A stretch of 32,031 nt of DNA from Akkermansia sp. (GTDB taxonomy: Bacteria; Verrucomicrobiota; Verrucomicrobiia; Verrucomicrobiales; Akkermansiaceae), in the NCBI GenBank assembly GCA_017546445.1, contig JAFYWX010000061.1:1-32031 (forward strand), in the 5' to 3' direction. Below are positions 4,611 to 12,688 of the stretch, piece by piece. The notes below the pieces were generated by a model. That model did no database searches and was not told the origin of the DNA. It worked only from the letters and a program-made list of their open reading frames with translations. A program made the translations under genes and the position numbers. Within the stretch, counting starts at the first letter, position 1, and each line of letters starts with the position of its first letter.

Positions 4611-7600
4611 ATGAAACTGCATCTCCCTAAAGTACTGTTATCAGCCGTTCTGTCCGCATGCTGCGCTTTTTCTGCACAGGCCGTTGATATCCCGGATACC
4701 TATGAGCAAATTGACATCTGGGACTCGGGCTATCTGTCAGATTACACCAACAATACTGCAACCGATTCCTATGCCTTCCTGCTGGGGCTGGATATTGTGG
4801 TTCCCTCGGGTATAGCGCTGGATGGGGGTAACCTGCTTTTTACGACTTATGATGGCCTTCCCCCTGTCTCACTTGAATTTACAGGCAGTGGTTCTTCGGC
4901 GCTGCAGAATCAGTCATCACTGGTATTCGATACCTTGTCGAGGCTTTCCTTTACCAGCTACAAGAAATGCGCTATTGATACTTCCGGCAACCTGGTTATT
5001 CGGAATGTGACTGATGGAGTGGAGGATTCAGAAAATCCGGATGTACTCTTCACGGGGAACACTGGTTACTCCGGCGGCGCGATTTATGCTAGAGGTGGTG
5101 TAAGCATCACCGGGAATGGAGATGTGCATTTCACGGGGAACACTGCCTCCTCCACCTATTCCTACGGCGGCGCGATTTATGCTTATGGTGATGTAAGCAT
5201 CAGCGGGAATGGAGATGTGACTTTTACGGGGAACACTGCCTCCTCCTCCGACTATTCCTACGGCGGCGCGATTTGTGCTTATGGTGATGTAAGCATCAGC
5301 GGGAATGGAGATGTGACTTTTACGGGGAACACTGTCTCCTCCTACTCCCGCTGCTTCTCCTCCTCTTCCTCCGGCGGCGCGATTTATGCTGGCGGTGGTG
5401 TAAGCATCACCGGGAATGGAGATGTGACTTTCACGGGGAACACAGCTTCCTCCTTCTCCGACGAAGGCTCCGCCGACTCCTACGGCGGCGCGATTTATGC
5501 TTATAGTGGAGGAGTAAGCATCATCGGGAATGGAGATGTGACTTTCACGGGGAACACTGCCTCCTCCTCCTATTCCTACGGCGGCGCGATTTATGCTTAT
5601 AGTGGAGGAGTAAGCATCATCGGGAATGGAGATGTGACTTTCACGGGGAACTCTGTTTCCTCCTACCGCTCCTCCGGCGGCGCGATTTATGCTTATGGTG
5701 ATGTAAGCATCATCGGGAATGGAGATGTGACTTTCACGGGGAACACTTCCTCCTCCTCCGGCGGCGCGATTAATGCTTCTGAAGAAGTAAGCATCACCGG
5801 GAATGGAGATGTGACTTTCACGGGGAACACTTCCTCCTCCTCCGGCGGCGCGATTCATGCTTCTGGTGAAGTAAGCATCACCGGGAATGGAGATGTGACT
5901 TTCACGGGGAACTCTGTTGCCTCCTCCTCCTACGGCGGCGCGATTTATGCTTCTAGTGGAGGAGTAAGTATCAGCGGGAATGAGACCGTATCTTTCGAGA
6001 AAAACTATGAGAGAGAGAACTCTACATCTACATATCGCCTGCGCAGTATCTACACTGCCGGTGATCTGAACCTTTCCGCCAAGACTGGGGGGCATATCAC
6101 TATCTATGACTCCGTATACGGCGGTACGACCTCGTTTAATGCAGATTATACTGATGCCGAAGGTAAACCTCAGCAGGCAAAGGGAACTATCATCTTCAGC
6201 GGGCTGTATACCAAGACCCACCTGGATGACATCCTGGAAGAAAACAACGAAGGCCGCGTGGCGACGGATGCGGAAATCCTGAATTCCCGCACCAGTACCC
6301 TGGGAACTACAACGCTGTACGGTGGCACGCTGCAAGTGGTGGATGGCGCTGTTCTGTCTACTAAAAGTCTGACCGTCGCAGAAAATAGTAGTGCCAGCGT
6401 CCTCCTGCGGGATGTGGAATTGAATGGTACTCTCAGCTTTGGTGCAGGCACCAGCCTTGAATTGCAGGGAACGAATACCACCACCGGTTCTCTGGCCATG
6501 GGGAATGCGGTGTCTCTGACGGTGACTCTGGACAACAGCCACCTGGAGACCGCATCTCTGACACTGACGGGCAGTGTGAGCACGGGAACGCTGAGCCTGA
6601 ACCTGAATGTGGACGAAGAACGGGCAGCTGGGATGTACCGCATCCTTTCGGCCGGCAGCCTGGCTACGGAAGCGGCCTGGACTGCGGAGAAGGTGAGTGT
6701 GCAGGGCGGCGGTGCTGCCGCTGGCGCTACCTTTGGTGATCTGCTGTGGCAGGATGGTACGCTGTATTATGCCGCTACTCCGGTGTGGAGTAATCACAGC
6801 GGTACCATGGTCTGGAGCAGCACGGATACCAACTGGAACAACGGCTCTGCCTTCCGCGCCGGGCAGGATGTCATCTTTATGGATCGCGGTGCTGGTGAGG
6901 TGCAGCTGGTAGGCGAGCTGACCCCGGCTTCCATCCATGTGCAGAATACCGCGGGGAATGATTACGCCTTTACCGGCAGTGGCAGGCTGAGCGGCAATAC
7001 TACATTGACCAAGACCGGTGCAGGAGAACTCACCCTTGCTACGGCTAATGATTATACCGGCGGTACAGAGCTGCGGGAAGGTACGCTGAATGTACACCAC
7101 AGCACGGCGCTGGGCGCAACGGCAACGGGTGAAGCCACGCTTACCACCGCGGCCGGAACAACGCTGATGGTGGCCAACGCCAGCCACCTGGTGCTGGCGG
7201 GCAGCAACAACAGCCTGGCTGGTGCTGTGGAAGTGGCAAGCGGCTCCACCCTCGAGATGAAGGGAAGTGGTTATGCTGCTACATCGACTACGGTGGATGG
7301 CACGCTGGCCTTTACTGGCACATCCGCCACCACAGGAACCCTGAGCGGCAGCGGCACGGTGCAGGCAACGGACAGCCAGGTGACGGTCGAAACCCTCAGC
7401 GGCTTTACCGGCAATCTGAAGGTGACGGGCAAGGGCGCAGGGATGAGCATTGACTCCGGCTCATACACTGCCGCTGGTACGCTGAGCGTGGCAGGTGGTA
7501 CGCTTACCTTCGGAGCCAGGAGCAATATCACGCTGAATGCGGGGGGCCGCCTGGAGCTGCAATCCTGGGATGACGCCGTGGCCGGAGTATCGGCCAACAA

Positions 7601-8120
7601 TATCACGGTGCGGGCTGACGCCTTGCTGGCCGCGAAGTCTGCCTCTGAGCTCGGCGATATGCCGGGAATCAGCAGTCATGAGCTGTCGGTGGATTTGAAT
7701 TGCAGCCGTCTGACGCTGAATGCCGGTGCCACGCTGGAGGTAGATGGTGCCTGTTTCGACCTGAATAACGGGATGCTTACCCTGGCGGTGACGGCGGCTT
7801 CAACCGAAAAGATAGAACTGGTTCTGGCAGGTGATGCCATGTACAAGGTGGATGACCGGGTTGTTCTGTTCAAAAACGTGGGGCAGGGTATCTTTGCGTA
7901 TGATGGAATCAACTCAAGCACGGGGAGTGAAAACCTGTACACGCTGAATGCGGCAGATTACTTCACGGGCACGGGAATTAACGAAGCCACGCAGCTGGTC
8001 TATGACAGCACCGTCGGCACGGTATACCTGCAGGGTGAGGTGATGATTCCCGAGCCTGCCACGGCTACGCTGAGCCTGCTGGCCCTGGCTGCACTTGCTG
8101 CCCGCCGCCGTAGAAAGTGA
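4611..8120 (+). CDS. Pmp-like repeat surface protein with PEP-CTERM tail
   Basis: A 1169-residue exported protein. A signal peptide (cleavage after SAQA, residue 24) is followed from about 143 to 461 by ten GGAI and eleven FxxN motifs in units such as GGAIYAYGDVSISGNGDVTF; these are the hallmark motifs of chlamydial polymorphic membrane proteins. The middle has Ser/Thr/Gly-rich beta-helix sequence with an autotransporter-associated repeat (TLTKTGAGELTL...YTGGTELREGTLNV, about 797-828). The last 24 residues, IPEPATATLSLLALA...RRRRK, are a PEP-CTERM sorting signal, so an exosortase would process it; there is no C-terminal beta-barrel. LSAC at 14-17 could also be read as a lipobox. It probably acts as an adhesin or outer-surface protein, controlled by the invertible promoter upstream. 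No Shine-Dalgarno precedes ATG 4611. Confidence 0.9.
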   Translation: MKLHLPKVLLSAVLSACCAFSAQAVDIPDTYEQIDIWDSGYLSDYTNNTATDSYAFLLGLDIVVPSGIALDGGNLLFTTYDGLPPVSLEFTGSGSSALQNQSSLVFDTLSRLSFTSYKKCAIDTSGNLVIRNVTDGVEDSENPDVLFTGNTGYSGGAIYARGGVSITGNGDVHFTGNTASSTYSYGGAIYAYGDVSISGNGDVTFTGNTASSSDYSYGGAICAYGDVSISGNGDVTFTGNTVSSYSRCFSSSSSGGAIYAGGGVSITGNGDVTFTGNTASSFSDEGSADSYGGAIYAYSGGVSIIGNGDVTFTGNTASSSYSYGGAIYAYSGGVSIIGNGDVTFTGNSVSSYRSSGGAIYAYGDVSIIGNGDVTFTGNTSSSSGGAINASEEVSITGNGDVTFTGNTSSSSGGAIHASGEVSITGNGDVTFTGNSVASSSYGGAIYASSGGVSISGNETVSFEKNYERENSTSTYRLRSIYTAGDLNLSAKTGGHITIYDSVYGGTTSFNADYTDAEGKPQQAKGTIIFSGLYTKTHLDDILEENNEGRVATDAEILNSRTSTLGTTTLYGGTLQVVDGAVLSTKSLTVAENSSASVLLRDVELNGTLSFGAGTSLELQGTNTTTGSLAMGNAVSLTVTLDNSHLETASLTLTGSVSTGTLSLNLNVDEERAAGMYRILSAGSLATEAAWTAEKVSVQGGGAAAGATFGDLLWQDGTLYYAATPVWSNHSGTMVWSSTDTNWNNGSAFRAGQDVIFMDRGAGEVQLVGELTPASIHVQNTAGNDYAFTGSGRLSGNTTLTKTGAGELTLATANDYTGGTELREGTLNVHHSTALGATATGEATLTTAAGTTLMVANASHLVLAGSNNSLAGAVEVASGSTLEMKGSGYAATSTTVDGTLAFTGTSATTGTLSGSGTVQATDSQVTVETLSGFTGNLKVTGKGAGMSIDSGSYTAAGTLSVAGGTLTFGARSNITLNAGGRLELQSWDDAVAGVSANNITVRADALLAAKSASELGDMPGISSHELSVDLNCSRLTLNAGATLEVDGACFDLNNGMLTLAVTAASTEKIELVLAGDAMYKVDDRVVLFKNVGQGIFAYDGINSSTGSENLYTLNAADYFTGTGINEATQLVYDSTVGTVYLQGEVMIPEPATATLSLLALAALAARRRRK
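5040..5995 (+). repeat. In-frame tandem repeats within the surface-protein gene
   Basis: About ten units of 60-111 bases, each carrying the nearly invariant blocks GGCGGCGCGATTTATGCT and GGGAATGGAGATGTGAC, joined by a variable TCC-rich spacer coding for serine. All units keep the reading frame. The near-identity at DNA level makes the tract a hot spot for unit gain or loss and for misassembly. Confidence 0.9.
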
Positions 8121-8144
8121 TTCCGGTAATATTCTACTAGAAAT

Positions 8145-8181
8145 CAACAGCCAGCTGCCGTGTTGCGTCAGCTGGCTGTTG
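8145..8181. terminator. Strong hairpin after the surface-protein gene
   Basis: A perfect 13-bp stem CAACAGCCAGCTG/CAGCTGGCTGTTG (8145-8157, 8169-8181) with an 11-base loop, 24 bases after the stop codon. No T-run follows on either side, so it may be an mRNA-stabilising or Rho-type end rather than a classic terminator. Confidence 0.65.
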
Positions 8182-8231
8182 TGCTGTGCGAATTCTGCTG
8201 CCAGCATGCCACAGGTGATACCAAAAACGGC

Positions 8232-8259
8232 TTGACAATTAAGATAGAAAGCGTAGAAT
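8232..8259 (+). promoter_or_regulatory. aspS promoter
   Basis: TTGACA (8232-8237, exact consensus), 16 bases, TAGAAT (8254-8259). The start codon is 60 bases downstream, a longer leader than at most promoters in this window. Confidence 0.75.
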
Positions 8260-8319
8260 CAACGCCGCTGCGTTTCTATATGGGAGCGCTGCCATTATTC
8301 ATTTTTTAACATATTCATT

Positions 8320-10167
8320 ATGAACAGTTACCGTACCCATACGTGCGATGAGCTCCGCCCCGCTCATGTAGACCAGGTTGTGACTCTGGTCGGCTGGGTG
8401 GACACCGTGCGCGACCACGGCGGTGTGATTTTCATCGACCTCCGCGACCGTGCCGGCAAGACCCAGGTAGTTTTCCACCCGGAAATTGACGCTAATCTTG
8501 CCAATCAGGCCGAGGCTCTGCGTGTGGAGACGGTCATCCAGGTGACCGGTAAGGTGGTGCACCGTCTCAAGACTGATGAGATTGATGCCACCAACCCCGA
8601 CCTGGCCACGGGTGAGATTGAAGTGGAGGCAACTGAGATGAAGGTGCTGAACCCGGCTGCTGTGCTGCCGTTCCAGCTGGACCGCAACATTGCCAATGAG
8701 GATATCCGCCTCAAGTACCGCTTCCTGGACCTGCGCCGTCCGGCCATGCAGCGCAACATGATTCTGCGCCACCGCATCACCAAGACCATGCGCGACTATC
8801 TCGACGAGCAGGGCTTCCTGGAGATTGAGACCCCGATTCTCTCCAAGAGCACGCCCGAAGGCGCCCGCGACTTCCTGGTGCCCAGCCGTCTGACTCCCGG
8901 TGCTTTCTACGCACTTCCCCAGGCACCGCAGCAGTACAAGCAGCTGCTCATGGTGGCCGGCATGGAGCGCTACTTCCAGGTGGCCCGCTGCTTCCGCGAC
9001 GAAGACCTGCGCGCTGACCGCCAGCCCGAGTTCACGCAGATTGATATTGAGGCTTCCTTCATTACCCCCGAGGATATTTACGCCTGGATTGAAGCCATGC
9101 TTAAGCGCGTGTTCAAGGAGAGCGTGGGCCGCGATATCGTGACTCCGTTCCCCCGCATGACCTGGCGCGATGCCATGGACCAGTACGGTTCCGATAAGCC
9201 CGAGCGCCGCTTCGAGATGAAGATTACGGATTGCTCCGATATCTTTGCTACCAGTGATTTCCGCGTATTCTCCGGTGCTATTGCCAACGGCGGTGTGGTG
9301 AAGGCCATCAACGCCAAGGGCTTCAACCCCTCCGTGGGTCAGGTGGATTCCCTTACGCAGACCGCCATCGAGGCCGGTGCCAAGGGGCTTGCCTACATCA
9401 AGGTACGCGACGTGAACGACCGCGACGGCTGGAAGAGCCCCATCACCAAGCGTCTGACCGACGCTGAGATTGATGCCCTGAAGGAGCGTCTGAATATCGA
9501 GAGCGGCGACTGCATCTTCTTTGCCGCCGGTGCCTGGGAGCAGAGCTGCACCATTCTGGGCCGTGTGCGTCTGGCCTGCGCTGACTTCATGGAGCTGCTG
9601 AAGGGCAACGACGAGGTGGACCTTTTCTGGGTGAACCGCTTCCCGCTCTTCGGCTGGGACGAGGAGGAACAGCGTTTCTGCGCTATTCACCATCCCTTCA
9701 CCCGCCCCGTGCCGGAGGATGTGGAGAAGGTGCTCAAGGGCGAGATTTCCACCGATATCTGCGCCGAGGCCTACGACGTCATCTTCAACGGTAACGAGCT
9801 CGGCGGTGGTTCCATCCGTATCCACGAGAAGGATCTGCAGGATGCCACTTTCCGCGCCCTGGGTCTGGACGACGCCACCATTCAGGAGCAGTTCGGCCAC
9901 TTGCTGGCCGCCTTCTCCTTCGGTGCACCGCCCCACGGTGGTCTGGCCCTGGGTCTGGACCGCGTGGTGATGCTCATCGGCAAGTGCGAATCCATCCGCG
10001 AGGTGATTGCCTTCCCGAAGAATAACCGCGGCGCCGACCTCATGAGCGAATCTCCCGCTCCTGCCGAGCCCAACCAGCTGCGCGATGTGCATATTCAGGT
10101 GAAGCTGCCTGAGAAGCTGCGCCAGAAGCTGGAAGCCGAAAAGGCCGCAGCTGAGGAACAGGCCTGA
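8320..10167 (+). CDS. aspS: Aspartate--tRNA ligase AspS
   Basis: Charges tRNA-Asp with aspartate; a class II synthetase of the bacterial type, 615 residues against about 590 in E. coli. In order: an OB-fold anticodon-binding domain (about 1-110), class II motif 1 near YRFLDLRRPAMQ, motif 2 FRDEDLRADRQPEF (about 223-236), the bacterial insertion (GAD) domain (about 295-430), HHPFTRP, and motif 3 GLALGLDRVVML (about 541-552). The C-terminal 35 residues form a charged extension (KLRQKLEAEKAAAEEQA). Degenerate copies of this 3' end and its terminator recur at 11120-11256 and 11980-12066, showing that it was swept into the downstream duplications. Whether it also charges tRNA-Asn cannot be told from sequence alone. 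Confidence 0.97.
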   Translation: MNSYRTHTCDELRPAHVDQVVTLVGWVDTVRDHGGVIFIDLRDRAGKTQVVFHPEIDANLANQAEALRVETVIQVTGKVVHRLKTDEIDATNPDLATGEIEVEATEMKVLNPAAVLPFQLDRNIANEDIRLKYRFLDLRRPAMQRNMILRHRITKTMRDYLDEQGFLEIETPILSKSTPEGARDFLVPSRLTPGAFYALPQAPQQYKQLLMVAGMERYFQVARCFRDEDLRADRQPEFTQIDIEASFITPEDIYAWIEAMLKRVFKESVGRDIVTPFPRMTWRDAMDQYGSDKPERRFEMKITDCSDIFATSDFRVFSGAIANGGVVKAINAKGFNPSVGQVDSLTQTAIEAGAKGLAYIKVRDVNDRDGWKSPITKRLTDAEIDALKERLNIESGDCIFFAAGAWEQSCTILGRVRLACADFMELLKGNDEVDLFWVNRFPLFGWDEEEQRFCAIHHPFTRPVPEDVEKVLKGEISTDICAEAYDVIFNGNELGGGSIRIHEKDLQDATFRALGLDDATIQEQFGHLLAAFSFGAPPHGGLALGLDRVVMLIGKCESIREVIAFPKNNRGADLMSESPAPAEPNQLRDVHIQVKLPEKLRQKLEAEKAAAEEQA

Positions 10168-10193
10168 TTGAGCTGAAAAGCTGATTTTACCCG

Positions 10194-10234
10194 CGCCCGC
10201 AGGATTAAAGCCCCTGCGGGCGTGCTTCTTTTTT
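10194..10234 (+). terminator. Terminator after aspS
   Basis: A 10-bp stem CGCCCGCAGG/CCTGCGGGCG (10194-10203, 10213-10222), 9-base loop, then TGCTTCTTTTTT. It is the parent of the duplicated terminators at 11216-11256 and 12027-12066. Confidence 0.9.
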
Positions 10235-10290
10235 GGGGGGGAGGGGAACAAAAAATTAAGATAAAACTGCCCGTATCGTGCGCTTCATAT

Positions 10291-10491
10291 GTGAAAGATA
10301 TGAATACACTCCCCTCCACAGATGCGGCTGCGATGCGTATAGACTGGGCTGCCTGGATAGAAGAATATAGCCCTCTGTTCTTGCTGTATGCTCGTCAACA
10401 GTGTCGGAATGAATCCGCTGCAGAGGTTGTGATGCTGGATGCGCTGGTGCAGCTGGTGCGTGAGGTGGAGGCCAACCCTATAGAACGCTGA
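10291..10491 (+). pseudogene. Truncated ECF sigma factor, unit 1
   Basis: A 66-residue remnant of the sigma factor seen intact at 11304 and 12120. It keeps the N-terminus (MNTLPSTDAAAMRIDWAAW) and region 2.1 (YARQQCRNES...VQLVRE) but jumps straight to the last codons (NPIER). An internal deletion of roughly 360 bases removed regions 2.3-2.4 and 4. Two acidic residues conserved in the other copies (ESDAEDVM) are Ala and Val here. It cannot bind promoter DNA as a sigma factor. The start is GTG 10291, matching the other units, or ATG 10300. It ends two bases before the anti-sigma-like gene, so it may still serve to couple translation. Confidence 0.85.
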
Positions 10492-10493
10492 GT

Positions 10494-11090
10494 ATGAACA
10501 CTGATACAAATTTCAAGAATGATATTGCCACAACAGCGCCTGCAGCTCTGCCGGAGGCTTTGCGGAAACGCTTGCTGGCTGCCATGCAGCAGGCTGCGGA
10601 TGTGGAACGCGGTCGCTGCGAGGTAACGCAGCTGCTGAGTCAGTTCCGTCCTGCGCCGCTGTCGTCCCGCCTGGAGGGGCGGGTAGGAGTAGCTATGATG
10701 CTGGAAACGACGGGGACGACGGGGAAGACCTGGACGACGGCGGTACCGGCGGCGCCGATGCAGATGAGGACCACAGAGAAGGATAAATCGATATCCAGGT
10801 ATCTGACTTGTGGTGGTCTGGCTGCGGCCATCGTGGCTTCCCTTGTGGCCGGAGGGATGATGCTGGGGACTGGCAGTGCTGTGGCAGAGAACGAAAACCA
10901 GAGTCTTGTGAGCCGCAATGTCATCGAATCCCGCAGCGCAGACCATGTGGAATGGCGGCGCGGTGATGCGCCTGTGCGCCACTACACGGTGGTGTATGAG
11001 GATGCCTTTGTGATGGATGCGGAGGAAACAACAACCGTCATCCGCGTGCCGAATACATCGAAGGTAGAAGTGGAGGAGGATTATTTATGA
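10494..11090 (+). CDS. Anti-sigma-like single-pass membrane protein, unit 1
   Basis: 198 residues with the layout of a membrane-anchored anti-sigma factor. A cytoplasmic N-terminal part has one QQAADVERGRCEV...FRPAPLSSRL unit, followed by a linker, one transmembrane segment (about 107-130, GGLAAAIVASLVAGGMMLGTG) and a periplasmic C-terminal domain of about 65 residues. No HxxxCxxC zinc motif is present, so it is not a classic ZAS anti-sigma. The C-terminal 64 residues differ from unit 3 at only about two positions, whereas the N-terminal half has diverged much more. Function is inferred from position after a sigma gene in all three units. Its own sigma partner is truncated, so it may act on the sigma factor of another unit. 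Confidence 0.7.
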   Translation: MNTDTNFKNDIATTAPAALPEALRKRLLAAMQQAADVERGRCEVTQLLSQFRPAPLSSRLEGRVGVAMMLETTGTTGKTWTTAVPAAPMQMRTTEKDKSISRYLTCGGLAAAIVASLVAGGMMLGTGSAVAENENQSLVSRNVIESRSADHVEWRRGDAPVRHYTVVYEDAFVMDAEETTTVIRVPNTSKVEVEEDYL

Positions 11091-11188
11091 AGCCTGTGTG
11101 CTTCTGGCCTGCTTTCGCTCATGCCGAACCCGACCACCTGCGCCAGAAGCAGGTGGCTGAGACGGCCGCAGCTGTAATACAGGCCTGA
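11087..11188 (+). pseudogene. 33-codon chimera: start of the PDZ gene fused to the aspS tail
   Basis: The ATG overlaps the stop of the preceding gene exactly as the PDZ gene does in unit 3. After a few residues (MKPVC) the sequence becomes an in-frame, degenerate copy of the aspS C-terminus (LRQKQVAETAAAVIQA against LRQKLEAEKAAAEEQA). It marks the junction of a tandem duplication whose endpoints lay in the PDZ gene and in aspS. It probably has no function. Confidence 0.8.
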
Positions 11189-11215
11189 TTGGATTGAAAA
11201 AACTGGTTTTACATG

Positions 11216-11256
11216 CGCCCGCAGTTTCAGGAAAGGCTGCGGGCGTGTTTTTTTTC
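11216..11256 (+). terminator. Duplicated aspS-type terminator before unit 2
   Basis: Stem CGCCCGCAG/CTGCGGGCG (11216-11224, 11237-11245) followed by TG and a T-run. The loop differs from the aspS original, but the stem and its surroundings are clearly the same sequence. Confidence 0.88.
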
Positions 11257-11303
11257 TTCAATTAAATGTAAAAATAAAACGGCCCGTATCATTCGCTCTA
11301 CAT

Positions 11304-11873
11304 GTGAAAGAAATGAATACACTCTCCTTTACTGATGATGCAGCGATGCGTGTAGACTGGGCTGCCTGGTTAGATGAATATGGTCCGCAATTCTTGTTGT
11401 ATGCACGCCAACAGTGTCGGAATGAATCCGATGCCGAGGATGTGATGCAGGAGGCTCAGGTGCAGCTGGTGCGTGCGGTGACAAGTGGCTCATTTACCGG
11501 AACGCAGGATCAATGGCGCGCTTATGTTTTTAAAGCTGTGCGCCACAAGGCGATTGATATCGCACGCAGCAAGAAGGTGCGGGATGTTTATGCTGCTTCT
11601 CTGCAGGCGCTCATGGATGAGGTCGTGGTGGAGGAGACTCCCTGGCTGAGTTGTTCGGAGGATAATGAGTATCTGCGTGTCAGAATTGAATCTGTGCTTC
11701 GGAAACTTTCACCGGAGAAATCGGAAGTGGTGGTGCTTCATATCTGGGGTGAACTCACCTTTCAGGAGATTGCATACGTAAGCGGCAAGAATTTATCAAC
11801 CATCACCTCCCGGTATCGATATGCGCTGGATGACTTGCGCAAGGAACTGGCGGTAAATCCTATAGAATACTGA
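11304..11873 (+). CDS. ECF-type RNA polymerase sigma factor, unit 2
   Basis: A 189-residue sigma-70 family protein of the extracytoplasmic-function class, which directs RNA polymerase to a small regulon. Region 2 lies at about 20-95 (YARQQCRNESDAEDVMQEAQ, then WRAYVFKAVRHKAIDIARSKK) and region 4 at about 130-185 (LSPEKSEVVVLHIWGELTFQ, then a helix-turn-helix ending TITSRYRYALDDL). The start is GTG 11304 (MKEMNTL) by alignment with the ATG of unit 3; ATG 11313 is also possible. The partner gene behind it is reduced to 43 codons, so this sigma factor may be unrestrained or held by the unit 1 or unit 3 protein. Its upstream region shares a conserved block with the other units. Confidence 0.9.
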   Translation: MKEMNTLSFTDDAAMRVDWAAWLDEYGPQFLLYARQQCRNESDAEDVMQEAQVQLVRAVTSGSFTGTQDQWRAYVFKAVRHKAIDIARSKKVRDVYAASLQALMDEVVVEETPWLSCSEDNEYLRVRIESVLRKLSPEKSEVVVLHIWGELTFQEIAYVSGKNLSTITSRYRYALDDLRKELAVNPIEY

Positions 11874-11875
11874 GT

Positions 11876-12007
11876 ATGGCTCCTGCGGCTGATCCCAGAA
11901 TGAAGGCCACCACGGCAGCTCCTACAGCTTTGCCGGAGGCTTTGTGTATGCGCCTGCTGGCTGCTATGCTGCAGGCTGCGGATGAAACGCAGGCCCGATT
12001 ATACTGA
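11876..12007 (+). pseudogene. Truncated anti-sigma-like gene, unit 2
   Basis: 43 codons (MAPAADPRMKATTAAPTALP...) match the first part of the anti-sigma-like proteins up to QAADE, then run into sequence derived from the aspS 3' end and stop. The membrane segment and periplasmic domain are gone. The junction lies where both parents contain a short GAA...CAGGC stretch, suggesting microhomology. The fragment is too short for the ordinary gene prediction threshold. Confidence 0.8.
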
Positions 12008-12026
12008 AAAAAGCTTGTTTTAACCG

Positions 12027-12066
12027 CGCCCGCAGTAGTAAAAAAGGCTGCGGACGAGTTTTTTTT
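12027..12066 (+). terminator. Duplicated aspS-type terminator before unit 3
   Basis: CGCCCGCAG/CTGCGGACG (12027-12035, 12048-12056) with one mismatch, followed by AG and a T-run. It is a third, more decayed copy of the aspS terminator. Confidence 0.8.
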
Positions 12067-12079
12067 CTGGTAAAAAACA

Positions 12080-12119
12080 AAAAATTAAGATAAAACTGCC
12101 CATATCATACGCTCTATAT
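12080..12119 (+). promoter_or_regulatory. Conserved block upstream of each sigma unit (candidate autoregulated promoter)
   Basis: The 40 bases before the unit 3 start (AAATTAAGATAAAACTGCCC, then ATATCATACGCTCTATAT) are strongly conserved at 10250-10290 (unit 1) and, less closely, at 11259-11303 (unit 2). An ECF promoter is plausible, with AAAAC as -35 and CGCTC as -10 region, so the sigma factor could drive its own cassette. The conservation may also simply reflect recent duplication. Confidence 0.5.
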
Positions 12120-12686
12120 ATGAAAGATATGAATACACTCTCCTCTACAGATGCGGCAGCAAAGCGTATAGACTGGTCTGCCTGGCTAGATGAATATGGG
12201 TCACAGTTCTTGTTGTATGCTCGTCAGCAGTGCCGGAATGAATCCGATGCTGAGGATGTGATGCAGGATGCGCTGGTGCAGCTGGTGCGTGTGGTGGAAA
12301 GTGGTTCTTTTACCGGAACACAGGATCAATGGCGCGCTTATGTCTTTACTGCCATTCGTCACCTGGCTATGGATCTTGGTCGCCGCATGAGTGTGCGGCG
12401 TACTTATGAGACTGCTCAGCAGGAGCACATGAGCGAAGGCGAGGAGGAGACTCCCTGGCTGAGCTGTGCGGCGGATAACGAGTATCTGCGTGTCAGAATA
12501 GAATCTATGCTTCGGAAACTTTCACCGGAGAAAGCGGAGGTGGTGGTGCTTCATATCTGGGGCGAACTCACCTTCCAGCAGATTGCGGACGTAACTGGTA
12601 ACAAATTATCAACCATCACCTCCCGGTATCGATATGCGCTGGAGGACTTGCGCAAGGCACTGGGGGATAATTCTATAGAGTGCTGA
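12120..12686 (+). CDS. ECF-type RNA polymerase sigma factor, unit 3
   Basis: 188 residues, closely related to the unit 2 sigma factor. Region 2 (YARQQCRNESDAEDVMQDAL, then WRAYVFTAIRHLAMDLGRR) and region 4 (LSPEKAEVVVLHIWGELTFQ, then NKLSTITSRYRYALEDL) are complete. The two proteins differ most between the regions and in region 2.4, the part that reads the -10 element, so promoter choice may have diverged. ATG 12120 is the start. The stop is two bases from the ATG of the anti-sigma-like gene, as in unit 1, and a PDZ gene completes the operon. This is the only intact unit. Confidence 0.92.
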   Translation: MKDMNTLSSTDAAAKRIDWSAWLDEYGSQFLLYARQQCRNESDAEDVMQDALVQLVRVVESGSFTGTQDQWRAYVFTAIRHLAMDLGRRMSVRRTYETAQQEHMSEGEEETPWLSCAADNEYLRVRIESMLRKLSPEKAEVVVLHIWGELTFQQIADVTGNKLSTITSRYRYALEDLRKALGDNSIEC

Positions 12687-12688
12687 GT

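Noticed and set aside
5028..7187. 719-residue open frame antisense to the surface-protein gene
   Set aside because: It arises because the tandem repeats keep all frames open in step; the sense frame has signal peptide, GGAI/FxxN motifs and PEP-CTERM tail.
8299..10251. 650-residue open frame antisense to aspS
   Set aside because: A GC-rich antisense shadow; aspS is complete with all class II motifs, promoter and terminator.
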